Source of the DNA: KBS-83 sp051025295
GTDB lineage: Bacteria; Acidobacteriota; Terriglobia; Terriglobales; Acidobacteriaceae
Reading direction: 5' to 3' (one strand)
Length of the DNA stretch: 64,000 nucleotides
NCBI GenBank assembly: GCA_051025295.1
Contig: JBMGJV010000008.1
The translations under genes were made by a program, and so were the position numbers. This document shows, in pieces, positions 17,594 through 24,430 of the stretch; the first letter of the stretch is position 1; each line of letters opens with the position of its first letter. Under the pieces are notes generated by a model. The model had not been told where the DNA came from. It saw only the letters and a list, made by a program, of their open reading frames with translations, and searched no databases.

Positions 17594-18553
17594 GTGCGCA
17601 AGATCCTGTTGCTGGCCAAGCCGCGCTTTGCAACTCCCGGCGCGCGGCACTTGCGCGGTGTCCTCCGCGTGTTTGAGCAGGCTGGCCTCGAGGTCGAGCT
17701 TCGGGAGACGGGCGCAAACCGGGCAGCCGGGGCAAAAGCAAAGCAGGCGGTCGGGCGCGGCTTCGATGCTGTCGTGGTCTGCGGTGGCGATGGCACCGTG
17801 TTTGATGTGCTGCAGGGCATCGCGGGTACAGAGATGCCGTTGGGCATCATTCCGTTTGGGACGGGCAATGTACTCGCGCAGAACCTCGCGATTCCTCGCC
17901 GGCCGGAAGAAGCAGCGCGCTGGCTTCTCACCGCAGAGCCACGCAATGTGCCGCTCGGGAAGTTGACGTGCTGCGATGCGGACGGGACGCGAACATGGCT
18001 GTTCGCGGTCGCGGCCGGCATGGGCATGCACGCGGCCATGATGCAAGCCACCGACCCGCTCCAGAAGGATCGGACGGGCGCGGCGGCCTACTTTGTTGCG
18101 GGCCTGAAGACGCTGTTCACGCATCGCGTGCAGGCGTTCGATATGACCGTCGACACTCTCGACGGACAGACGATCGAGCGCCGTGTCTCCGAAGTAATTG
18201 CAGTGCGGGTGGCGGAGCTGAATCTCTGGCGAACCGGCGCCGATCTTGCCCGTCCATGCCTGCGACTCGCCAGTGTCGAGGGTGCGTCCAGGTGGCGGCT
18301 GGCGACGGCATCGGTCGAGGGACTCTTGCTCGGCGGCGGACAGCGCGATAGCCCACTCCCTCACGGCACGGCGGGGCGCTATGAGAGCGTGCGCCGTGTG
18401 GAATGCCGAGCCATACCCGGAGTGAAGTATCGGCCTCTGGTCACGGTCGAAGCCGACGGTGAAATCCTCGGGCACTCCTGCGCGACGATGGAGATGGCCG
18501 GTGTGAGTGTGAGGTTGCTCTCGCAACCGGAGAAGCGGCCCTTCGCGCGTTAA
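17594..18553 (+). CDS. diacylglycerol/lipid kinase family protein
   Basis: A 319-residue protein of the DAGK/YegS/sphingosine-kinase family. The ATP-binding loop VVVCGGDGTVFDV and the motif GIIPFGTGNVLAQNL are clear in the N-terminal half; the C-terminal half forms the beta-sandwich, ending in VTVEADGEILG. Members phosphorylate lipids such as diacylglycerol, using ATP, at the membrane; the exact substrate is unknown. GTG start at 17594 with AGGA 8 nt upstream. It lies in a run with dxs and the RMD1-like gene. Confidence 0.88.
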   Translation: MRKILLLAKPRFATPGARHLRGVLRVFEQAGLEVELRETGANRAAGAKAKQAVGRGFDAVVVCGGDGTVFDVLQGIAGTEMPLGIIPFGTGNVLAQNLAIPRRPEEAARWLLTAEPRNVPLGKLTCCDADGTRTWLFAVAAGMGMHAAMMQATDPLQKDRTGAAAYFVAGLKTLFTHRVQAFDMTVDTLDGQTIERRVSEVIAVRVAELNLWRTGADLARPCLRLASVEGASRWRLATASVEGLLLGGGQRDSPLPHGTAGRYESVRRVECRAIPGVKYRPLVTVEADGEILGHSCATMEMAGVSVRLLSQPEKRPFAR

Positions 18554-18588
18554 CTGGAAGCGTACAAGCAGCGGCGTAGCATAGCCGT

Positions 18589-19749
18589 ATGGCCGAGCTG
18601 ATCACGACCGAAGCTGTGGCTGTCAGCGCAAACGCGCACGCGGATGGCGGCAGCACCGCGGCGCTGGTCGGCGCAGTGTTCGTTCTCATCCAGTTCGATA
18701 TCTGTGAAGAGATCCTGCTGCCGCGATTGAGCGAGATCATCAACGCGCGCACCGTCGCCAAGCCGACGATGAAGCATCCGGCGCCGGGATACATCAGTTA
18801 TCAGCGGCCACCCGTGGTCGAGGCGCTCGAACCGCTGGTGCTCGAGAGTGGGGAACGACTCCAGGCCGAGATCAAGTACTACGACTACGGCGTAGTCAGC
18901 GTCGTCTTCCAGCTGCCCTTCGCCGGAGACTGGGACAAGCTCGTGAACCTGGCAAGCCGCTGGGTGTCCGATATCGATTTTGCGAGCCGCGCCGCAGAGA
19001 TCGTGAAGGAGCGGCTGAAGCGCGCAGAAGGTGTGGGCCGCTCGCCCTTCATCAAACGGTATCCCGAGTGGCTGAACGAGGATTACTTCGTCTTTCACCT
19101 GCGCGAGGTCGCCGGTGTGCACACCGCGGCTGAACTGCTGGAGCGGCATGGACCACTCGTGGCAGAGATCGTACGTGGCGAGAGCACGCGACTGGCCGAG
19201 AGCGAAAACAACGAAGTGCTGCAGTCGCGCATTTCCTTCTACCCGAATGACGTAGCCGTGATCGGCTGGAATGCGGCGTTCCTCTACGACACGCCGTCCG
19301 GCGCGCAGATGGCGCTGCAACTGCTCGAGTATGCGAACTCGCAGTTGCTCGAGTTTCGTCACTATGACGAACTGCTGACACGCGAACTCGAAGTCGTGTA
19401 CGACGCGCTCGAGCGTGGCAATGGCCTGCTGCGGCGCTGGCGCATGGCCGGCTCGGCCAACGCGCTCTACTCGAAGCTGCTCGACGTGATGGAGCTGACC
19501 GAGCACGCGGACAATGCGATCAAGTTTCTGAGCGACATGTTCGCGGCGCGCCTCTACCGGCTGGCAGCGGCGAAGATCGGTGTCCCCGATTACAAGAACC
19601 TGGTGACGCAGAAGCTGCGCACGGCGGATGATCTCTACCGCTTCATGGTTGACCAGTTCAACCAGAGCCGCGCGTTCCTGCTTGAGTTCACCGTCGTGAT
19701 CATCCTGATCATCGAGCTGATCTTCCTGTTCCGCGGCAAGGTGATCTGA
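18589..19749 (+). CDS. RMD1/YagE family protein (DUF155)
   Basis: A 386-residue protein matching PF02582. The N-terminal alpha/beta region includes IKYYDYGVVSVVFQLPF. The central segment is rich in acidic and helical sequence (TRLAESENNEVLQSRISFYPNDVAVIGWNAAFLYD). The C-terminus is a single membrane helix (FLLEFTVVIILIIELIFLF) before RGKVI. Yeast Rmd1 homologues are organelle proteins; bacterial function is unknown. ATG at 18589, 35 nt after the lipid kinase stop. Confidence 0.82.
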   Translation: MAELITTEAVAVSANAHADGGSTAALVGAVFVLIQFDICEEILLPRLSEIINARTVAKPTMKHPAPGYISYQRPPVVEALEPLVLESGERLQAEIKYYDYGVVSVVFQLPFAGDWDKLVNLASRWVSDIDFASRAAEIVKERLKRAEGVGRSPFIKRYPEWLNEDYFVFHLREVAGVHTAAELLERHGPLVAEIVRGESTRLAESENNEVLQSRISFYPNDVAVIGWNAAFLYDTPSGAQMALQLLEYANSQLLEFRHYDELLTRELEVVYDALERGNGLLRRWRMAGSANALYSKLLDVMELTEHADNAIKFLSDMFAARLYRLAAAKIGVPDYKNLVTQKLRTADDLYRFMVDQFNQSRAFLLEFTVVIILIIELIFLFRGKVI

Positions 19750-19755
19750 TTCGCG

Positions 19756-20314
19756 CTAACCTGTGGCGAGCAGGCGCTCGGTTGCGCGATGGCGGTAACG
19801 GAAGATCTGCTGAATCTGTAGCCGTCCACCAAACATATCGATCAGCGGGCTGAGCGGCCGCACCGGCCACTCGTAATCGACAACATCGGTAATGCGTGTG
19901 CCTTCAAGCGAGCCGTGGCGCTCCGCGCTAACCAGGTGGCAGTGCCGCCAGTAGCCGAATGGGCCGGTGATCTCGAGATCGCAGAATCGCTGGTCGAGGA
20001 CGTAGTCGTCGATCAGCGCGAGCCAGTGCAGGCGCACCGGAGACAGCGGCACGGGCCGAAAGCTGAGCAGGATGCGTGAGCCCGGTCCTGCGGCATTGGC
20101 GATGCGCGCGTTATCGGGCTGCGTCAGCTCCATGCTGTCGATGCGGCCATCCTGCCAGGGCGGCATCAGGCGCGGCAGATTCTCTGGGTCGGAAAAAAAA
20201 GTCGAAGACGTGTGCGACGGGGTAGGGAACCCACTGCTCCGCAGTGAACGAGGGACGCCGGCGTCGGGCGCGCGCGTCCGCGGGATCATGTTGAAGGTGC
20301 GAGGCCTCGACCAT
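19756..20314 (-). pseudogene. SRPBCC/cyclase-like protein, frameshifted at A8 tract
   Basis: One protein of about 185 residues is split between two reverse-strand frames. The first, from ATG 20314, reads MVEASHLQHD to FTAEQWVPYPVAHVFDFF. The second resumes as SDPENLPRLMPPWQDGRIDSM and ends at 19756. The join is a run of eight A (T on the coding strand) at 20193-20200; seven would keep frame as DFFSDPENLP. FTAEQWVPYPVxxVFxFFxxPENLPRLMP is typical of START-like SRPBCC proteins, which bind hydrophobic ligands. The run length suggests a sequencing error or polymerase slippage rather than old decay. Its 3' end is 6 nt from the convergent RMD1-like gene. Confidence 0.75.
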
Positions 20315-20334
20315 GGCTCCAGTGTAGAGGGGCG

Positions 20335-20375
20335 CAAGAAAAAATGAGGAGAGCAGGTTGGGGTCTGCTCTCCTC
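20335..20375 (-). terminator. Rho-independent terminator of the fasciclin gene
   Basis: A perfect 11-bp stem GAGGAGAGCAG/CTGCTCTCCTC (20346-20356 and 20365-20375), followed on the reverse strand by ATTTTTTCTT. It lies 28 nt past the fasciclin stop. Confidence 0.92.
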
Positions 20376-20402
20376 CAAAGCCATGGAGCAAACTGCGAAA
20401 AA

Positions 20403-20969
20403 CTAGTTAGGGAGCAGAACGGCGTTCACGACGTGGATCACGCCATTCGACTGGTAGACATCCGCGATGGTGACGGTGGACGTGCCACCCTTCTCGTCGG
20501 TCAGCACCAGCTTGCCGCCGGTCATGGCTGCGGTCAGCGTGCCGCCCTCAACCGTGGTCAGGGTCGCCTTGCCGTGGCCTTCCTTGATGGCCTTCTTGAT
20601 CGCCTTGGAATCCATGGTGCCGGCCACGACGTGATAGGTCAGAACCTTCTTCAGCTGGTCCTTGTTCTCAGGCTTGAGCAGGGTGTCGACCGTGCCGGCA
20701 GGCAGTGCGCTGAAGGCTTCGTTGGTCGGCGCGAAGACGGTGAACGGGCCGGGGCTGGAAAGCGTGTCCACCAGGCCAGCTGCCTTCACGGCGGCGACCA
20801 GGGTGGTGTGGTCCTTCGAGTTGACGGCATTCTCGACGATGTTCTTGTTCGAGTACATCGGCGCGCCACCCACGTTGGGGTCCTTCTTCATGGCGTCCTG
20901 CGCGAAGGTGGTGGTGCCAAGGGCGAGAATCAGGGCCATGCCGGCCGCGTACAGGTGTTTGAGCTTCAT
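20403..20969 (-). CDS. secreted fasciclin (FAS1) domain protein
   Basis: A 188-residue protein. Signal peptide 1-23 (LYAAGMALILALGTTTFA, cut before QDA), then one FAS1 domain from about 42 to the end. Conserved blocks: NIVENAVNSKDHTTLVAAVKAAGLVDTL, GPFTVFAPTNEAFSALP, LTYHVVAGT and the final NGVIHVVNAVLLPN. Such single-domain bacterial fasciclins are cell-surface or periplasmic adhesion-type proteins of mostly unknown role. ATG at 20969 with AAAGGA upstream. Flanked by its own terminator, so monocistronic. Confidence 0.92.
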   Translation of the reverse strand: MKLKHLYAAGMALILALGTTTFAQDAMKKDPNVGGAPMYSNKNIVENAVNSKDHTTLVAAVKAAGLVDTLSSPGPFTVFAPTNEAFSALPAGTVDTLLKPENKDQLKKVLTYHVVAGTMDSKAIKKAIKEGHGKATLTTVEGGTLTAAMTGGKLVLTDEKGGTSTVTIADVYQSNGVIHVVNAVLLPN

Positions 20970-21263
20970 CAGTGAATTCCTTTCGTCTCTCGAGTGTTGG
21001 TCGAGGAGTCGCTGTGGCCGGCCTTGCCTGTCACAACGTCTTGGTGCACTGAGGGAACGCCCTGGGTGTCGGGGTGGATTGCTGTGCCCACGAGAATTCC
21101 AGTGTCATCACAAAGCCAGTCCCGAATGTGCATGGCACGCAAGAACCGGGACATCGGCCGGCGGACGCACAAGGCACGAGCTCTGCTGTGCGACCACCGG
21201 GGCACGGAAGAGGGATACGCATCCAAGACAGGAAGCGGTGAGATGGTCTAATACTTGGAGCCA

Positions 21264-21764
21264 ATGACCACCCAATCCATGGAGCGCGCCGCGACCCGGC
21301 CGTCACACGATCGCTGGCTGGTCCTTATCGGCGGATTCAAGGTGCTGGAAGGGTTGGTCTTCGTCCTCATCGGGGTCGGAGTCATCCGACTGCTGCACCG
21401 CGATCTGGCGGACCTGCTGGTCCGCGCCGCGATGGCGATCCGGGTCGATCCCGAGAGCCGCTTCGTAAACTTCCTTCTCGACAAGGTCCAGTTGCTGACG
21501 CCGCACAAGATTCGGCTGATCAGCGCCGGCATTTTCCTTAAATCCGCACTCGACTTCGTTGAGGGCACAGGGTTGATGCTCGAAAAGGCCTGGGCGGAGT
21601 GGCTGACCATCGGCCTGACCGCCTCGTTCCTGCCCTGGGAGATCTTCGAGATCGTGCGCCACTTTACCTGGGTGAAGGTGGGGCTCAGCGTCATCAACGT
21701 GATCGTGCTGCTCTACCTTCTGTGGGTGCAGCAGCGTCGTCTGCGGGCTCACCGAGCCCACTGA
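21264..21764 (+). CDS. DUF2127 membrane protein
   Basis: A 166-residue protein with about four membrane helices: LIGGFKVLEGLVFVLIGVGVIRLL, LISAGIFLKSALDFVEGTGLML, WLTIGLTASFLPWEIFEIV and VGLSVINVIVLLYLLWV. The arrangement and the PWEIFEIVRHFTWVKVG segment match DUF2127 (PF09900), of unknown function. ATG at 21264 with TGGAG at 21255-21259 fits better than a TTG at 21255. Confidence 0.8.
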   Translation: MTTQSMERAATRPSHDRWLVLIGGFKVLEGLVFVLIGVGVIRLLHRDLADLLVRAAMAIRVDPESRFVNFLLDKVQLLTPHKIRLISAGIFLKSALDFVEGTGLMLEKAWAEWLTIGLTASFLPWEIFEIVRHFTWVKVGLSVINVIVLLYLLWVQQRRLRAHRAH

Positions 21765-22064
21765 GGCCGTTCCGGTCGCCACGCGGCGTGAATCTCTCCG
21801 CCGAGCTCGAAAAGTTTTCCTCAGGCACCCTCGATTTAGGCCCTGTTTTTCAACAGGGAATCCCACACACGGGTCACGTCCGTCACGGACGTAATGGCGA
21901 AGAAAAGGCGTATACCGCGCTTTTTTCGTTCTGACAAGCCCCGGAAGCCTTGGAGAACCCAGTCGCTAAACACTGCCTGTAGGGGATGAACCCATTCGGG
22001 ACCGGCTCTGTTGTGCTTTCGCCTGGGAAGGCGGGTTGCCCGAATGCGCTGCCGCTTTTCCCAT
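21765..22064. other. structured intergenic region before the mraZ promoter
   Basis: There is no convincing gene here. Two perfect hairpins sit close together: CCCTGTT-TTTC-AACAGGG (21841-21858) and ACGTCCG-TCA-CGGACGT (21876-21892). A T-rich stretch (CGCTTTTTTCG, about 21919-21929) follows. They could be the untranslated end of the DUF2127 transcript or a small RNA; I cannot tell which. Nothing else stands out up to the mraZ promoter. Confidence 0.35.
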
Positions 22065-22128
22065 TTGACCGCCGGGAAAGCTGGGCTAGGATGTGGATGT
22101 TGGTGGTCGGAAGTGGTCAAAAGTAGTG
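22065..22128 (+). promoter_or_regulatory. mraZ promoter with four MraZ-type operator repeats
   Basis: TTGACC at 22065-22070 and TAGGAT at 22087-22092, spaced 16 nt, make a good sigma-70-type promoter. Immediately downstream, GTGG (or GTAG) recurs at 22093, 22103, 22113 and 22123, exactly 10 bp apart. MraZ is known to bind direct TGGxG-type repeats with 10-bp phasing ahead of mraZ. The position overlapping the start of transcription implies autorepression of the dcw operon. Confidence 0.8.
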
Positions 22129-22189
22129 AATCTGACCGGAGACCAGCGCAACCGAGTGAAGAGTAGCACCGAGGGGCGGGCTGGACAGG

Positions 22190-22627
22190 ATGTTTCGTGG
22201 CAATCACCCAACCCGCGTCGATGAAAAGGGACGTCTCAAGATCCCTGCTGATTTCAAGCGCGAAGTCGATGAGCGGTACGGGGCCCAGTTCTTCATTACC
22301 AGTGTGGACGGCGAGCGGGCGCAGGTCTGGCCCATGCCGGAGTGGCAAAAGATTGAAGAGAAGGTGCTGGCGATGCCCACGGTGCCGGCAAAGAAGAAGT
22401 GGCTGGACCGGACGAGCTACTACGGCCAGGTGGCCGAGATGGACGCACAGGGGCGGGTGCTGATCCCGCAGGTGCTGCGTGAGTCCGCGAAGACGATGGG
22501 CAATGTGGTGGTGTTCGGCAAGCTGAACTACCTGGAAGTCGCGAATCACGATCTGTTCCGCGCCAAGCTCGAGTCCGAGCCGATGACCGCGGACGATGAA
22601 GCAGCCCTGGCTGAGCTTGGACTGTAA
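22190..22627 (+). CDS. mraZ: transcriptional regulator MraZ
   Basis: A 145-residue protein with two AbrB/SpoVT-like repeats: MFRGNHPTRVDEKGRLKIPADFK (1-23) and SYYGQVAEMDAQGRVLIPQVLRE (about 75-98), both with the DxxGRxxIP signature. It is the dcw-cluster regulator; the protein forms ring oligomers and represses its own promoter, and fourfold repeats sit 60 nt upstream. First gene of the dcw cluster, 51 nt before rsmH. Confidence 0.95.
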   Translation: MFRGNHPTRVDEKGRLKIPADFKREVDERYGAQFFITSVDGERAQVWPMPEWQKIEEKVLAMPTVPAKKKWLDRTSYYGQVAEMDAQGRVLIPQVLRESAKTMGNVVVFGKLNYLEVANHDLFRAKLESEPMTADDEAALAELGL

Positions 22628-22678
22628 GAGCGAAGGCGGCTGTAGCAGCAAAGGTTCAAAACCCCTCAGGGGGTGCGC

Positions 22679-23638
22679 ATGACGGCGGAACGCAGCGACG
22701 AACGACGCCATGTGCCGGTTCTTTTCCAACAAGCGATCCGTTCTCTGAATGTGCGCGCGGGTGGGACGTATGTAGACGCCACCCTAGGCATGGCCGGGCA
22801 CTCGATCGGCATCGCGCGAGCGCTGGCAGAGGTAAGCCAGCCGGGCGCGACGGGCACACTGGTCGGTTTCGACCGGGACCCGGAAGCGATGGCAATCGCC
22901 ACCCGCAGGCTGGCAGCACTGGCCGAGGAGCTGGGTGACCGCATGCCGGAGCTGGTGCTCCACAGCGAGCCCTTCTCGATGGCCAAGGGCCTGCTCGAGC
23001 CGGGCAGTGTGGATGGGCTGCTGGCCGATGTCGGGGTCAGCTCACTGCAGATCGATGAGGCGCACAGAGGATTCAGTTTTCAGGCAGACGGGCCACTCGA
23101 CATGCGGATGGATCCGCGTCGAGGGACGACTGCCGCACAAGTGGTAAACCAGGCCGGCGAAAAAGAACTCGCTGACCTGATTTACGAATTCGGAGAGGAA
23201 AGGAGGTCGCGGAGAATCGCCAGAGCCATTGTCAGGGCGCGGCCGATCTCGACTACGGGGCAACTGGCCCGGGTCGTATCGGCTGCCGCCCCGGCGATGA
23301 AATCTGACCGATTGCACGCCGCTACCCGTACCTTTCAGGCACTCCGGATTCACGTGAACGATGAGTTGGGGGAATTGAAGGCCCTGCTCGAGGCAGCACC
23401 GGTGCTATTGCGGCCGGGCGGACGCCTCGCGGTGATCAGCTTCCACTCACTCGAAGACCGGCTGGTAAAGGACGCCATGCGAGAGGGAGCCAGGGTAGGT
23501 ATATACCACCTGGATTCCCGCAAGCCCCTTCCCGTCGATGAGGAAGAGATGGATCGCAACCCCCGGTCCCGCAGCGCAAAATTGCGCGTCGCGGAGCGGA
23601 TTGCCGAGCCAGCAGCGGAGAGCTTCAGGCGGCGGTAA
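22679..23638 (+). CDS. rsmH: 16S rRNA m4C1402 methyltransferase RsmH (MraW)
   Basis: A 319-residue SAM-dependent enzyme methylating the N4 of C1402 in 16S rRNA. Seen: RHVPVLFQQAIRSL, the SAM site YVDATLGMAGHS, GFDRDPEA, GLLADVGVSSLQIDEAHRGFSFQADGPLDMRMD, ATRTFQALRIHVNDEL and LAVISFHSLEDRLVK. All are standard RsmH blocks. The ATG at 22679 has AGGGGG at 22668-22673 at ideal spacing; an in-frame GTG at 22673 lies inside that ribosome-binding site and is rejected. Second gene of the dcw cluster. Confidence 0.95.
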   Translation: MTAERSDERRHVPVLFQQAIRSLNVRAGGTYVDATLGMAGHSIGIARALAEVSQPGATGTLVGFDRDPEAMAIATRRLAALAEELGDRMPELVLHSEPFSMAKGLLEPGSVDGLLADVGVSSLQIDEAHRGFSFQADGPLDMRMDPRRGTTAAQVVNQAGEKELADLIYEFGEERRSRRIARAIVRARPISTTGQLARVVSAAAPAMKSDRLHAATRTFQALRIHVNDELGELKALLEAAPVLLRPGGRLAVISFHSLEDRLVKDAMREGARVGIYHLDSRKPLPVDEEEMDRNPRSRSAKLRVAERIAEPAAESFRRR

Positions 23639-23843
23639 GTGGTTGGAAGAGAACATCGAAAGGGTTTCTGCCGGGAAGTGTTCGAGGCAGACCTGAGAGT
23701 TGTCAGTAAGCGCTTCGGTGGACCGGCAAGCCGGGTCGCTGAAGCGATTCGATACGAGATGGTTCAGGGCGGCAGCGCCTGGGAGGATCAGGGTCGGTAG
23801 TAATCACCCTGGTTCCACAGGGTGTACTAACTTGATTCCCCCA

Positions 23844-23867
23844 GCATGCACTATATTCGGTGCATGC
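23844..23867. repeat. perfect inverted repeat upstream of ftsL
   Basis: GCATGCAC-TATATTCG-GTGCATGC: 8-bp arms around an AT-rich loop that contains TATATT. It lies in the 261-nt gap between rsmH and ftsL, 33 nt ahead of the ftsL start. It could be an operator around a -10 element or an mRNA hairpin. Confidence 0.5.
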
Positions 23868-23899
23868 CAACGCTGTACGCACCGGATGGAAGGACGACA

Positions 23900-24412
23900 A
23901 TGGCGACACAGGCGATGGCAGCGCAAGGATGGCTCGATGGATTTCGTAGCGGCGTCGATGGAGTCGCAGAGCGCAATCAGCTTCTGCTCCATGCGCAGCA
24001 GCGCGCCCGCCGCGGTCCTACCCCGGAGGTCTTCTTCGCGAAGCACCTCGACAACACCCGGCTGGTGAAGGCCGCCGATCCGGTGCGCGTCAAGGAGATG
24101 CGCCGGTTCGCGATCGCCATGACCATGTTGTTTGCGATGGTGATGCTCTACGGATGGCAGCACTTCTCGTCGATTGAAATCGGCTACCGCGTGGAAGCGG
24201 AGAAGCAGCAGCTGGAGCAGATGCATGAGCAGAATCGGCAGCTCGGCCTGCACGAAGCGCAGCTTTGCGACCTGAACCGGCTGGACCGCGAGGCGCGGCG
24301 GCTGGGTATGGATGCACCGCGACCCGGCCAAGTCGTGCGGCCGGAGAGCGGCATGGATTCGGACCTTGGACCGGGCGCTCCCGTGATGGCGCAGGTGCGC
24401 ACACAGCCGTAG
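23900..24412 (+). CDS. ftsL: cell division protein FtsL-like
   Basis: A 170-residue bitopic protein: cytoplasmic N-terminus (1-68), one membrane helix (about 69-88, RRFAIAMTMLFAMVMLYGW), then a periplasmic coiled coil (about 92-140, YRVEAEKQQLEQMHEQNRQLGLHEAQL). The name rests mainly on topology and on its place between rsmH and ftsI, since FtsL sequences diverge strongly; the N-terminus is longer than in E. coli FtsL. FtsL works with FtsB/FtsQ to activate FtsWI. The ATG at 23900 has AAGGA at 23890-23894. Confidence 0.82.
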   Translation: MATQAMAAQGWLDGFRSGVDGVAERNQLLLHAQQRARRGPTPEVFFAKHLDNTRLVKAADPVRVKEMRRFAIAMTMLFAMVMLYGWQHFSSIEIGYRVEAEKQQLEQMHEQNRQLGLHEAQLCDLNRLDREARRLGMDAPRPGQVVRPESGMDSDLGPGAPVMAQVRTQP

Positions 24413-24430
24413 TTACGATGTAGGAGTCCG

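Noticed and set aside
20994..21251. Short frames on both strands between the fasciclin and DUF2127 genes
   Set aside because: No ribosome-binding site, no recognisable sequence; likely chance frames in a 294-nt gap that carries the fasciclin promoter.
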